Source: Phylloscopus collybita | Lineage: Eukaryota; Chordata; Aves; Passeriformes; Phylloscopidae | Length of the DNA: 64,000 nucleotides | Assembly: GCA_027886175.1 (NCBI GenBank) | Contig: JAJNNQ010000031.1 | Span: 2,890,501 to 2,954,500, forward strand | Reading direction: 5' to 3' | Shown: one piece after another, positions 10,894-22,809 of the stretch | Layout: each line of letters opens with the position of its first letter | Position numbering within the stretch: the first letter of the stretch is position 1 | Notes under the pieces: generated by a model | What the model was told of the DNA's origin: nothing | Databases searched by the model: none | Seen by the model: only the letters and a program-made list of their open reading frames with translations | Translations under genes and position numbers: made by a program

Positions 10894-12244
10894 CCTCAGC
10901 ATCATCTGAAATATCAGAGAGGGAAAGTTTACTCTTCAGGCATTGAGATGCCTGGTGCCCCTTTGGCTTAGGATTTTAGTGTAATTTACTCATTCTATTT
11001 AGTTTTCACCCAGTTTTTAATTTGTCACTTGTGTGTCATATTGATAAATGTTTACTTTAATATGTGCTATTTGTTAAATGAAAATAGACATAAAGAGAAA
11101 CCACAATTTTGCTTTTGTGAAGGCTGTACTTCTCTCAAAATACTTAGTGAATTCTAGATTCTAAAGTTTCATGAAAAAGAAACAAATGAAAAATGGGAGC
11201 ATTGAGCGTGTTTCGTTTACAGGTGAAGCAAAAATAGGGAAATATTCTCACATGGGAAGAACAAAGTCTGAATTAACAGTGCAAGCAGGGAGGGGAGAGC
11301 ACAGATATTAAAGGAAATAGGGCTTGGAGGCAGGATCAGCTGTGCCCAAATCCTTCCTGACAGATCCTTGTCTAACTGGCTCTTTGCATCTCCACTGATG
11401 GAGTTTCCACAATCTCTATAGGCTCTTTTTTTTGTTGTTGTTGTTAATGTCTCATCAAAATCTCCTTCTCAGCAGTTCCAGCCTGTTCCTATTTATCCTT
11501 TTTGAAGTGGACACATGGAGCAAATTCTTTGCAGCTACCACCCATCTATGTACAAACTTATCACTGCTGATCCTTCCCTTTGGGTTCACCCAGCTTGCTG
11601 AGCATCAGTTTTGTACAGATCATGTTTTCCAGCCTTTTGTTCCTTATCTCAAGAGTTTAGGCAGGGGGAAAATTACTGGGTAAAATATTACCTAAAAATA
11701 TTTTTATATTTTCACCCGATCACTTGAGCTGGGTGATTATTTGAGCCAGAATCAAATAGAATATATAGAAATAATTATAATATATAGAAATAAATATAAT
11801 AATTAGAAATGAGCTCTGATATTTGGGCTTGGTTTCTGTGGTTGTGATTATTCATTTTTATTAGGATTTGCCATGAATGACAGGGTCCAACATCATCCCC
11901 CCTCTATCTGTGCTTATGTGGAAAGGACAATTTTGGAGCTTTTATCCTAAATCTGTTGTTTCTAGCCAAAAACTCAATGCTGAGTCAGGTGGCATTTGAA
12001 GCATCTTCATTAAGACATTTTGAAACCATTCCTTTTGATTTAAACTGGTTTTGCAGAAGGAAAAAGGGCCTGGTCTTTGGCTTGGAAAGGTGTAGAACAC
12101 AGGACACTTCCCTTCCTTTCCCTTCTCCTGACACCTTGCACATGGAACCATCACTCCTGGGTGAGATCCACACCCTAAAGGCTTTGGGAGCCTGAATTTT
12201 TTAGGATTTGACCACTTTTTAGAAAAAATAAAAATGAAAGCAGA
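10894..12244. other. Unique AT-rich non-coding sequence
   Basis: No gene seen. A short ATATAGAAATAA-like imperfect repeat lies at about 11,755-11,810. Confidence 0.5.
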
Positions 12245-12332
12245 GAATCATAGAATATCCTGAACTGGAAGGGACCCACAAGGACCATGGATGGAAGTCC
12301 AGCTCCTTGCACTGACACTCCAACAATCCCAT
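12245..12332 (-). mobile_element. CR1: CR1 LINE 3'-end fragment, antisense
   Basis: GAATCATAGAATATCCTGAA, then 'ctggaagggacccacaagg' and 'ccagctccttgcactgacac', is the reverse complement of a CR1 3' tail and the block just inside it. Confidence 0.8.
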
Positions 12333-12444
12333 CATATCCCAAAATTGCTGCCCATGGCAGAAAATTTGTGTTGCTCTTAGTCATATCTAAGACACAGACT
12401 ATGAATGTAAAAGAAAAAAAAAACCCAAACAACCAAAAAAACCG

Positions 12445-12464
12445 CCCCCCCCCCCCCCCCCCCC
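12445..12464. repeat. Poly-C run of 20
   Basis: A homopolymer of 20 C directly after an A-rich tract. Long G/C homopolymers are uncommon in vertebrate DNA and are error-prone to sequence, so the length may be inexact. Confidence 0.9.
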
Positions 12465-14079
12465 ACAAATCCTTGCCAAATGTTTTGTTAGCCTAACGAA
12501 AAATATTGGTTGAATATTATTTCACATATATTAACACCAGGAAAATTAATTTGTGAGGGAGAGAGAAAAATCCCACACGCACGTTTCCAGTGCTGGAAAG
12601 AAAATGAGGTCCTTTTGATTTTGTGCTTATATAATGCACAAACTTATTCATTTAAGTTACCAGGTAAGCAATTAGCTGTTGAGCTCTCTTTGAGAGATTT
12701 GCTAAATGTTTGTATTAAAATCAGGGGTTTGTTTTGGTTTTACAATCAAAAGTTCCCTGTTTTGTTCCCCATCCACTTTTGGCCATCAATTTTTCCATTT
12801 AAGTTTATTTTTTTGCTGTTTTTATTGTATATAGCAGTTGTACCACTGCCCCTTGTACCAAAAGGGTGGACGTGGGGTCCCATTTTGGAAAATCCTGGGC
12901 ATTTAGCAGCGACCCACTTACCAAAAGTTCATGTAAAGAAAAAACTGGAAAGTTCTCCTTTTTATTCTTTCAAACTTCAGCCTTCTGTCACTGAAGAAAT
13001 GAGCTACTTGGGTAAGGAAGCCCAGCTTCAGGGACACAAAGGCCCTGAAGGACATTCCAGGGCTGGCAGGAGCAGAGTTTGACTTTTCCCAACTGTGGGC
13101 AAATTCCTCTCCTGATGCCAGAGGATGGTCCCCCCTCTCCACAGTCAACACAGCTTAAAAAACAGATCCTCAAAAATCCGTTTGCTCATCACTTTAGTCT
13201 TCCTTGAGCGTGCCTAAGTCAGAAATAGATTCTCCCCCGGGACAGGATTTGCCTGATCTGACTTGTGGAGTTTGGAGGCAGAGCTGGAGCTGCCCTGGGA
13301 GTTGGGAGAGCCATGGGCACCCCTGGAGCTGCCCAGCAGCTCCTGCTGAGCTTTCCTCTCCTCCTCCCAGCTCTGGTTCCAGTGTGAGGAGATCCCTCTT
13401 TGCTCCCTTGTTTTCCAGCTGAGCTGGGTTGGTGGCTGAACCTGGAAGTACCAGCAGAACTCAAATTTGGGGCGAGGTTGTCTTGACGCAGGAGGCAGTG
13501 GCTTCCCACCCAAAAGATGAGTTCCATATTCCATTTCTCGTGTCCTTGTGCATAGGATGATAAATTGGAACATGGGAAACAAGAGGCAGCTTTTAGCCAC
13601 AAATGCCACTGGAATGTGTCAATAAGCAGAGCTCAGTGAAGCTCCTATGTGAGATATCATTATTATTTTCAGATACTATGGTGCAAAAAGAGCTTTGCCC
13701 TAGGGAGGGAACCACAAACCTTCAGGGTGAAGCTGAAGGAACAACCTGGTTCCAGTGCAAAGACGTTTTGGATGTGATCCTCAAGGTCTCTTTGAACTTA
13801 ATCACCAATCACTCATCAATAATTCATCCTATGACTCTGTAATATTGTTATTTGTTCTGCTTTTTAGGACAGCATTGCAGGTAGTGAAAGGAATTGGGTC
13901 CCTTTGCCACTGCAGCCACACCACCCTCTTATTTCAGTGCCTCCAGGAGAGTCAGCTTTATTTGTTTATCCCCAATTAATAAGGTATTTTATTGTTGTTC
14001 TTAGAATTGCAATTACTTCAGTCGGGTGGTAAAAACAAAAGAGCAAAAACATTACAGGGAAAAGTGCCTATGGAAAGCT
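12465..14079. other. Unique non-coding sequence, no gene seen
   Basis: It contains a 190-codon open frame (12,510-13,082) and overlapping minus-strand frames (13,214-13,609). None has a recognisable domain or codon-level pattern, and a GC-richer stretch at 13,240-13,480 explains the longer frames. Confidence 0.5.
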
Positions 14080-14280
14080 TGTCAAAGTGTCGGTGACCCA
14101 GCCAGGGCTGCTCCATTTGTCACAAATGGCTTTGTTAATACCCAGCCTCACCAGCACTTAAGACTTTAATGCTCTGCTCAAAGCCCGACAACAGGAGATA
14201 AATACTTGGTGAGACATCTATTGTCATTATTTATCATTTATAACCCGCAGCCAAAAAGCCTGATAAAACATTTATGGGGT
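14080..14280. promoter_or_regulatory. Candidate conserved non-coding element
   Basis: Complex, repeat-free sequence with the palindromic word CCATTTGTCACAAATGG at about 14,112, plus TTGTTAATACCC, TCATTATTTATCATTTATAA and GACTTTAATGC. The minus-strand open frame starting at 14,234 only clips it. Confidence 0.4.
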
Positions 14281-14935
14281 GTTTGGAAAGGTAGAGCGTT
14301 GTCACCAGTGCCACCCAGGCTGCTGGCAGGAGACCTTGGTGGGTGGAGGGATCAGAGGAAGAGGAGGAGGAAGGAAAGGGAGAAGGTGGAGAGTCCGAGT
14401 GTGACAGCACAGCATGGAGGGGAGAAGGAGAAGCTGGGTTCATCCTAAAGCTTTTTATAAGCAGCAGGAAAGCGTGTGGGGGATGAGGGAGAAGATTTAG
14501 GGGTGGTTTTTTTTGGCACACATGAGTTTGGAGCGGGGCTGGAACAGAACTGCTCCGGGTGGATGTGGTGCCACAGCCCCGCTTGTGGAGCAGCTGCAGG
14601 GTTCTGCTCTGGCTCTGGGCAGGGCACTGCTGCCAGAAATGCACCCCGGAGCCTCGGGAAGCAAAATTCAGGTGCAGTTTGGTCAGAGAGACAAATAACA
14701 TTTGACTGCTCTTCCTTCTTCCATGGCAGCTGTTTCTAATTCCCCGCATGAGACGCGGTACCAAAGCGCTCCTCTTCTCCAGAGGAGAAATCCCTACTAT
14801 TATAATTTTTTCATTACAGCTTAAACATTTTCAGTTTTAAAAGAGGAGAAAAATAAGGATAATTTGCCAGATCTGATTTCTGATGCATTTTGTTCGGTGT
14901 TATGTAGCCACTTTTTTTTTTTTTTTTTTTTTTTC
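14281..14935. other. GC-richer unique sequence ending in a T-run
   Basis: Purine-rich around 14,340-14,430 (GGAAGAGGAGGAGGAAGG). It encodes chance overlapping frames on both strands. The block ends in a T24-type run at about 14,911-14,934. Confidence 0.5.
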
Positions 14936-14939
14936 TGTG

Positions 14940-15245
14940 GGAAATTTGATACATTACTTGAAGTTAACTACATACAAGAGAATACTAAATAAATTCACTT
15001 TATGTGCTTCCCTAATTAGTTTTCAGTCATGTAATTCTCTTCAATACGGAGCTGAGAAATTCCCAAGTCTACCTTGATGTAGTTAGTGTCACATACACTG
15101 ATCATGTGAAATTGAATTTGAATTTACTACTAATATTTAAACACGAAAGCTGACTTGAACCGTATTTCCCCCTTGGATAGAGATGTCACTGCTCCCTGTA
15201 ATGAGCAGCATTATGTTGAATACTTAAGCCAAGAACAACCAAGTT
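14940..15245. promoter_or_regulatory. Weak candidate conserved non-coding element
   Basis: Repeat-free sequence with CCTAATTAG, TACTACTAATATTTAAAC and ACTGATCATGTG words. It is less distinctive than the block at 14,080. Confidence 0.25.
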
Positions 15246-17312
15246 AGAGGAATGGGACATCAATCTTGGAGAACTGTGGAATTTCCTGCTTTAGACAGTG
15301 CAGTGTCTTCGCATTACTTCTTACACTTTAATTACTTGAGATGAGGGTTTTGCAGTTTGTATTGCTTGAGCGTATTTTGTGAAGATGGAGTGGGAATATG
15401 GAGATCTCCAGGATCTCTTGGATAACTGTAAACTGACTGTAAGCACAAAGCTACATTATTTGTATCACCTTCAGCTGCTGGATGTATGAAATGAAACAAA
15501 TCCCTGTCCAGATCTCCCTGACTTTGTCCCCAGATCTGAGGGGGTGTGTGGGGTCCTGCCAGTCCCACATCTGGGGGAGAGGGAGATGCTGAGTGTGGGT
15601 TTGGTACCACATTCCTGCTCTTGCAACTATTTCACGTTCCCTAATTAAATCTGAAACCTGAGTCTCTCCCTGGTCTCTCCCTCACCTGGGGGAATCTGAG
15701 GCTTTGGGGAGGAACCAGCAGGAGTGATTTTCAAAGACTGAAAGCATCTAAATGCTGCCAGGATTTCTTTCTGCAGTTTTTGGGGGTGTTGTGGTTGGAG
15801 AGATGGGACAGGTACTGCTGGACTTGGCACTTGGATGGCACAGAAATATGTTTAGAAAAAGCAGGTGGGGTTTAAAAATCTTTCTTGGTATACCTTTGAA
15901 AAGGGTGAATAGCACTGAAAGGCCTGCACAGTGAGAGTGTGGGGAACCCCGGGCCAGCTTCAAAATAGGTTCCTGGAGGGGTTCCTGCTCTGTAATCCCC
16001 CAAACTGGTTCCACTCTCAGAATCATCACCAGATTAATTGGCACTCATGCTGTAGGTAGAACTAATGTCATAGCTGGGAGAGGAACTCAACACAGCAGAG
16101 CGGATGAGGAATAATAATTTTGAGGAAATAACACCAAATCATCTACAGAAGCTTAATGAAAACAACCCACAGTGAATTGAAAATGGAGTTTTGTGTGGTT
16201 TTGTAGACTTTTCTCTCTCTACAAATCCATCCAGATCCTTTTATTTACTTCTTAATGGGGTGTGGTAGATTTGCTCCTTAACATGTTGGATTTGCTTTTC
16301 TACTTAAAGACTTTTAAGATGTTCTTTCTAAACTAATTTACTGAACCTGCCTAAGATTAAAAACATTCCTCTTTGCATGAGGAATCCTTAAAAAGTGGCA
16401 AAAAAGCAACTGGTAAATGAGTGAGTTGTGACCCATTCATGGAAATTTCTATGCATTGACTTAGGGTTTGTAGCAAAACAGGCTTTTGGTTGACTCCTAT
16501 CACACCTTAAAGAAGGAGTTTGGTTGAAATCAGGTACCAATTTTGCTATTTTTTTAATAGAGAAATGAGCTCTGAACACAGAGCTTGCATCTTTCTGTAT
16601 CAGGCTGGGTGCCTGCTGCAAGGGGAACCCAAAAATTTGGTGGGTGAAGCTGTTTTTTGCCACCTTAGAATGGATGAGCTCCTCTTGCTGCTGTTCTCTC
16701 AAGAGCAGTTGTGCTGTGGTGTCTGCAGGAGGAGGATTACACTGCATCTGGCAAAGGAAATTACGGATTAACATGTGCATTACGGAGAAGAAACATTACA
16801 GGAAAACTGTCATTTGTATTTTACAAGGAAATAATCCTTTAAGTCTCTTAGGGCTGCAATAACTCCTTCTTTTTACTCCCCTTTTGGAATACCCTGTGAA
16901 TCCTCACGTCAGAATTAGTAACAAACAAAACAAAGCTCAGAGGAATCTGGACTTTTTCAACCAGAAAGGTCAGGGCTAGAGAAGAGATTTTTAGAAAATG
17001 TTCCAGGAGCTACCAAAGGAGCCCCCACACAGTCAGACTTGGGATTCTGGGAGTACTCCAGGTGCTGAGTATGGTGTAGGTTTACCCAGCTGCCTTTCTC
17101 CCTTCCCACAGTGAAAATGTGGAGTGATGCCCTGCAGAGGAGCTCAACCACTTCCCAAAGCCTGAAGGAAACTGGTATAGAGGCCACAGGCTCAATCTAT
17201 AATCTTGCTTGTTAATATTTCCCAGGGGACACATTGCTTGGAGGTCTGGAAGCATTTTAGATGCCTTCTAACTGCTGCTCTCCTTGGCTCCTGCAGCAGC
17301 TCACCACTTCCA
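15246..17312. other. Unique non-coding sequence, no gene seen
   Basis: Mixed-composition unique DNA. The 130-codon minus-strand frame at 16,388-16,780 has no recognisable domain and overlaps plus-strand frames. No RNA gene seen. Confidence 0.5.
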
Positions 17313-17427
17313 AATCATGGTTAAACTCAATGATCCTAGAGGTCTTTTCCAGCCTTAAAGGTTCTGGGAGATCATGGTTGGGTTTAATGATTTTAGAGGT
17401 CTTTTCCAACCTGATTCTAAGGCTCTG
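17313..17427 (+). mobile_element. CR1: CR1 LINE 3' tail, present twice in tandem
   Basis: Two consecutive ~57-bp units (17,313-17,370 and 17,371-17,427) each read ATCATGGTT, then a 'caatgat' type word, then AGAGGTCTTTTCCA. Both resemble the avian CR1 3' end in sense orientation. The units differ at several sites, so the duplication is not recent. Confidence 0.75.
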
Positions 17428-17725
17428 TGTGGCTGCCCCAAACTGCTGTGGTTTGCAGTGAGAAGGTCCTGCCTGCATCCAGCTTCCTAGATGTGCTCCA
17501 AATGGGTGTGAATTATTTTCCTCCCTGACACTGGATTAAAGACTTCAGAACTGCAGTCATTAAGCAAGAGTGGGGATTTCTGCTGGGAACAGCCTCGTGC
17601 ACTCAAACCATCCAGTGTCAGTTGAGTCACTGCTCCAAGCTGGCTTGTCACTGTGGAATGGGAATGCTGGACCTTGGGTCACAGTGGCATCCAGCCATTC
17701 CTTCCATGGGATTGTGCTTTGCTCT

Positions 17726-17804
17726 TGTCTTAGCTTGGAAAGACAGGTGTTGGCCAGGGAAAAGCTGGAGCTTCCCTTAGAATGGAGAATGTGAACCCCC
17801 TCCC

Positions 17805-17836
<32 letters not shown>

Positions 17837-18476
17837 TATTATTATTATTTCAAAATTATTATATTTTTGAAATTCAGGGGCTTTCAGGCAAAGATATGGG
17901 AATAGGAATAACAATTCTTTACTAGGAATATTGAAAATGCAGTAGTACAAAAAAGGAAAACAAACCAAAAAAAGAAAAAAAAAAAAAAGAGTCAGAACAG
18001 GACCTGACACCCTGTTGGTCAGGGTGTTGGGAGCAGCCCAGTCAAGTCCTCCAGGAGTGCCAGATGTGGTTCTGTTGGATCAGAGACGATCCTCCAGAAG
18101 GCTCCAGTGGTGGTGAGATGGGTCTGGTGTTCCTCTGGGAGTGCAGTGCACACAGGCTGCCCTGGTGTTCCACATCTCAGGTTTTATCCAGGTAGGGATG
18201 CTGGGCTCCTCCCCCTGGGTGGAGCCTCTCCCCATGGGATGATGGAATTGTATCAGCCACGCAGTGAGCCTGGATGGCCCATGAACAGCAGATATCCCCT
18301 GGAGGGAGGATGGGTCCTGGAAGGGATAAAGAACACTGTCCTAGCTGGTTTAACAACTGCCCATGAATAGAAGGCACCCTCCCCTCCCTCCCAGAGTTAT
18401 GAGATAAAGAAAATCACCTCTTCAACTGGTTTCAACAGATGGGCATAGAATACATCTTGCATTGCAACCCAAGGCA
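17726..18476 (-). mobile_element. Solo LTR of an avian ERVL-like endogenous retrovirus
   Basis: Read on the minus strand, the element begins TGCCTTGGGTTGCAATGCAA (18,476 downward). It has a TATA-like GGATAAAAC at 18,189-18,181 and ends CCAAGCTAAGACA at 17,726. It therefore starts TG and ends CA, as retroviral LTRs do. Flanking bases are gctct (17,721-17,725) and gctcc (18,477-18,481), a 4-of-5 match consistent with a 5-bp target duplication. The U5-side text (GGGAGGGGGTTCACATTC and the 'acacctgtctttcc' block) resembles avian ERVL LTRs as I remember them. A TTA microsatellite and an A-rich run (17,806-17,995) interrupt it. There is no internal region and no gag, pol or env remnant, so it is a solo LTR. 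The family name needs a repeat-library search. Confidence 0.7.
17806..17851. repeat. (TTA)n microsatellite inside the LTR
   Basis: About 14 TTA copies with one TTTA interruption, lying within the U5/R side of the minus-strand LTR. Confidence 0.9.
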
Positions 18477-18481
18477 GCTCC

Positions 18482-19004
18482 TCAGCAAAGGTCTTGGAAG
18501 AACCTTCCAAACCCAATCTGGGCATTAAAGTGCTGGTGCCACTCTTCCATCCACGGTGTTCGCTGTTTTCCAGTGGCAAGAGGGTCGCTCTGTGCCGTGT
18601 TGGGAGGAAAACAATTTTTAAAAGTCCCCAGAAGCAGTTGCATGACTCCAGGCTTGGTTGAAGAGCGCCATGGACCCAATAAATGTTTTAATGTTGACTT
18701 CAAAGCTCCCTTTGGAGAGGCAGTTTTAGGTGCACTGGTGGTGGTTTCCCGCTCTGCCCTCAAGGTTGTCACCTCCTTCCAAGCCAAACACTGGACTAGA
18801 AGGGAATTCTGAGGGAAAACCAGCAGCTGGATTGGGCCAGGGATCTAAATTCCCACATTTTGGGAGAATGTTGACTTTTATCATGGTGGTGTGACTAAAA
18901 CACAACATGGCAGAATGTTGTTTCCTGTCAGGAATGCTGTCATCTCCCCATCGGAATTTTGGCTGAACTAAGAGCAGCTTCAAGCAATAATCTGTATTTT
19001 TTTC
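18482..19004. other. Unique non-coding sequence beside the LTR
   Basis: Moderately GC-rich sequence with chance open frames on both strands (18,462-18,812 plus, 18,482-18,787 minus). No family recognised. Confidence 0.5.
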
Positions 19005-19119
19005 AGCCAACTCTACGTCTACATTTATTTCTTTGGAGGTTTTTTGCCTTCTTTTCCTTTTAGCCAACTCTACATCTACATTTATTTCTTTAGAGGGTTT
19101 TTTTGCCTTCTTTTCTTTT
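19005..19119. repeat. Two-copy 57/58-bp tandem duplication
   Basis: AGCCAACTCTACGTCTACAT starts the first unit (19,005-19,061), and AGCCAACTCTACATCTACAT starts the second (19,062-19,119). The copies differ by only a few substitutions and small indels in T-runs, so the duplication looks young. Confidence 0.9.
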
Positions 19120-19339
19120 TAAAGAATTCCTTGGTGTCTCTTTTCCAGCCTCCCAAGAAACAGTTAAACGACTGAGCCTCAAAGGTTTGAGCACTTCTAC
19201 AAACAACAGTCACAGGGAGGAAAATTAACGGTTTTCTGTTAATGACTCATATTAGTCCTCTTTGGTGGTCTGAAGCGATGGATTAGATATATTTTTTTAT
19301 TTTTATTTTTTCCCCCCATTTCTTCCACATGCCTGTCAT

Positions 19340-19700
19340 TGGGCTGCTTTTCTGATTGCTAGTTTTGTTGTTAAAAATGTCACTCTCTTTATTCGCCCTT
19401 CTCCCCATAGAATCTTTAAAACTAAACGCAGGAAAAGTGGAATATACCTGTCATTTAGACCAGCTAGAACAAAGGTTGATAGAAAATACATTCCTAGTTT
19501 GAAGAGGCTTCCCTGCTGATTTTGTTTATCAGAAAATGGCAAGTTTTGTTCCTAATGGACTGAAATTTAAATAAAATCTGACTCTGGAAATAAAAGCAGC
19601 CATTATGACAAAATAAAATTATATATTTTATAGGAGAAATTGAATTAAAATGCTAGTTTCCTTTGGTTAAATTCTTTTACATAAGGAAATGAATAAACGA
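19340..19700. promoter_or_regulatory. Weak candidate conserved non-coding element
   Basis: Repeat-free, complex AT-rich sequence with AGCAGCCATTATGAC, GAAATTTAAATAAAATC and GAATAAACGAGAG words. Supported by texture only. Confidence 0.25.
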
Positions 19701-22700
19701 GAGAGAGTGAAATAGAATGAGATAGAAAGCTGATTGTTGAAGTAAGCTTTTTAAAAATCAATAATCTCTTGTAATTTATATTTTTGAAAAAACTTTGAAC
19801 AGACTTCCATACGATATCTTGAATTATAGCTACATTTCTATGTTTCCTCTCATTAGAAGTTGAACTGGGGGTTAAATAGAGTTTCCCCCCTGGGATTTCA
19901 GGTCCTTATTGGGCTGTGGCTTTGGACTACAATCTTCTACAAAAGCAGACTGTCTCCAGAACCCGAGTTATTGGAACAATTTTATTTATTAATATTAATT
20001 AAATAATTTTTTAAAAAAATAATCAGGTTATTTTACATGCCAGGATGGGAACTGGATTCTAAGGGGAGGTGGTGGAGCCACATCAAGGCTGGGTAAGGTG
20101 ATGATTGGGAGCAATCTATCTGTTGGAGACTTGGCTTCCAGGGAGGTATTTCATCTGAATTCAAGAGGTTTAAGATTCAAGTCCAAAAAAAATAGTTTTT
20201 AGAACTATAATTAACATTTCTGTAAAGAAATGTGTGCTCTCACAGCAATTTGTTAACCATACATTGGCACAGAATGCTTGAGAGACATCCTTGCATTCCT
20301 TACAGGTGGAGGGGTTGTGCAGATTTTCAGTGGCTCTGGTTTCCATAAAAATAAATATCTGGTTTTGAGATAGGCAAATAAAGGAGTTTGCAAATCCTAA
20401 AATATTAATTAACTTTAAAGAGAAGGCTAGGATTGCATGGAGCTGTTATAGTAAAATTTAAAATACATTCACAGGCAGGTCATGACTCTAATTTGGAAAT
20501 TCAAATTTAAAGGAAAAATACATTACAAAATCCAAAAATACATCCTTGAGTTCTCCTCTGTTCCCTCAAAATTACAACATTTTCCCAAGTGCTGTGTTTC
20601 CAGCTGGGATGGAGGATGAGGGAGGTCTGAGAGCATCAAAATGTTGGTGTCTGCACTTTTTCTTGGTCTGATGGGAGGAACCACGTGTTTCCATGGAAGC
20701 TGGCAGTGGGGATGTGAAATGGCAGCCATGTGGCCTGGGTGTGACTGGAATGGCATCATTAATCCCCCCAGGAATCTCTGCCACCCCTGGGTATCAGCAG
20801 GGTTAAAAATACTGTCTTCTTCAACCAGCAGCTGGGGAGATCTGTTAGCAGATGTTTCAAAAGTGCTTTGAAGATGAAAAATTATTATTATTATTATTAT
20901 TATTATTGCTGTCCACAGTGATTACTGTGATCACAGAGTGCCCTTCTGACATGTCCCTAATGAAAAGTAACCTGTGGGCTCTGAAGGGTTAGAGGCAATT
21001 GTGTGTAAGGATCATATTTTGGGCAAAACTTGGTGCTGGCATGGCTTCAGACCCTGCTGTTCCTGGTGTTTTTTGGGAGGGTTGGAGGTACCTGGGACGT
21101 TTTTCTTCACTGAATTTCTATCCAGTGTGTCAGTGGGGTGTCAGGGCTGTGGGCTGGCACTGGTCACACTTTCATACCTTGCTGATTGATCCTTCCTCTA
21201 GTGAGGAAATGAGGAATGAATCAAGGAAATTGCCATAGACCCACTGATTCCTGGTTTCCTGATTCCTGCAATAGTATCCTACAGGATTCTTTTTTTTTAT
21301 TTTTTTCCCTTTTTTTCCTCCTCAGCTTACTGAGGTTGTGGTTTAACAACTGGTTTAGCTCTTTCATTTCCAGCTGAAGCCTAAGCCAAAACGAAGCTAA
21401 ATTTAGGTTCTCAGGTCTATATTTAGGCATCCAAATAGAAGGGGTGTGATGTTTCCCATGCAACCTTAACGGGCTTCACACAGCACCCACCAAAATGAGT
21501 GGGTGTGAGAGAACATTCCACCTTTCCAGCTCCTGTCTCATGTTCAGAATATCGGGCTTCAAGCCTAATTTTAGCAGATTGAACTGGAGAACTTTGGTTG
21601 TTTCTGGCTAACAGCTGATGTGGGAAAAGTCTGTTCCCTGAGAAATGAAATTATCTTTCATTTGATGAAGGGTTTGTCCACAAGGAATGGATGTGTGACA
21701 CGGGACTTTGCCTGGGATGGTGTGTTCAGGGGTCACCAGCCTGGTGCAGCATTTCAGAGCTCCTGGTAATAGTGGCAAGGCAGAGGGGATGGTAACAACT
21801 CTTAGAGCTGCTTTTTTGCCCTGTCAGAAGCTGGAAAATGCCTTTTTTTCCATGAGGCAGAAGGTGCTGCCATGGCTGATCCTTCTCCAACCCAGCAGGG
21901 CAGGGTCTGATGCAGAGCTAAGGGCAGTGGGGCTGTGCAGAGGCTGCTCCCAAACAGGGACCATTTTTGCTGTGGGTACCAGTGGGAGCAAGACAAGGAC
22001 CAGGACAGCTGTGTACCAACATCTGGGGACAGGGGAGATCAGCTCTGGTGTCTTGTGCTTCATTTGGGGAAGATTGATTTAGCGACGTGGACCAAACATG
22101 ATGAAGGCTCCTGGTTTGGCCAGGTGTCCACTTTTATCAGATGTGAGAATCCAGACTGGAACATTTCTAAAGGATAATTGGTGGAATGCAGCTCTTATGG
22201 GGACACTTCAGTTCCCAAGACTGTTGCTCACTGGAGATGGTGCTTGCACACAGCTGGGAGTTCTCCTGCTTGGTGGAGGACAGGAAGGTCCTCGACTGCT
22301 GTGTCAGGGCACCAAGAGTTTCACGCTTCCCTCTGAAGCTCTAAATCTTTTGCAACCCTTCAAAAACATTCTCTGGTCTCCTGTCCAAGGGTAATCAGAG
22401 CTGGAGGAGTTGTTTACATGCCCCTTTTTAGAGCAGTTCACCCCCCTTGGAGATGAAACCACGGCGAGTAACCGCGGCTGCCCCGCGAGCCAGTCCTGAG
22501 CGTGTGTTTGGAAATCAGGGGGTACCAAACTCCCTGAAAGGTTTTGTGGGCAAAGCCCAAGCTTGGACAAAGAGTTTCCAGAAAATAAATTGCTTGTGTT
22601 AATCCTACTAATTCATCTTCAGGTTTTCTTCTTCCCAAACAAACCTGCACTGGCTGAACCCACTTGTAACACAGCCAGTGAATACACGGGCTTGTATTTT

Positions 22701-22809
22701 AACTCTCATTGAGGAGGGTTCAGTTTCTTCTTCCCCATTTGTCTTATTTTTTTTATTTTTTTTAAATTATTGTTATTTTATATTTGATTACATCCCATTA
22801 TATCTGATA
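19701..22809. other. Unique non-coding sequence, no gene seen
   Basis: It contains a short (TTA)n run at 20,883-20,907 and a small CpG-rich spot at about 22,450-22,500. Several overlapping chance frames at 21,708-22,394 on both strands follow GC-richer sequence. None looks like an exon. Confidence 0.5.
20883..20907. repeat. (TTA)n microsatellite
   Basis: Eight TTA copies between AAAA and TTGCTG. Confidence 0.9.

Noticed and set aside
10240..10971. 243-codon open frame, the longest in the window
   Set aside because: Its centre is the A+T tract, giving only Phe, Tyr, Ile and Leu. No domain and no sign of an exon.
12510..13082. 190-codon open frame
   Set aside because: No recognisable domain, and overlapping frames on both strands. 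Length is plausible by chance in 64 kb.
14234..14764. 176-codon minus-strand frame
   Set aside because: Ser/Pro-rich because of a purine-rich stretch on the plus strand. It partly overlaps a CNE-like block and no domain is visible.
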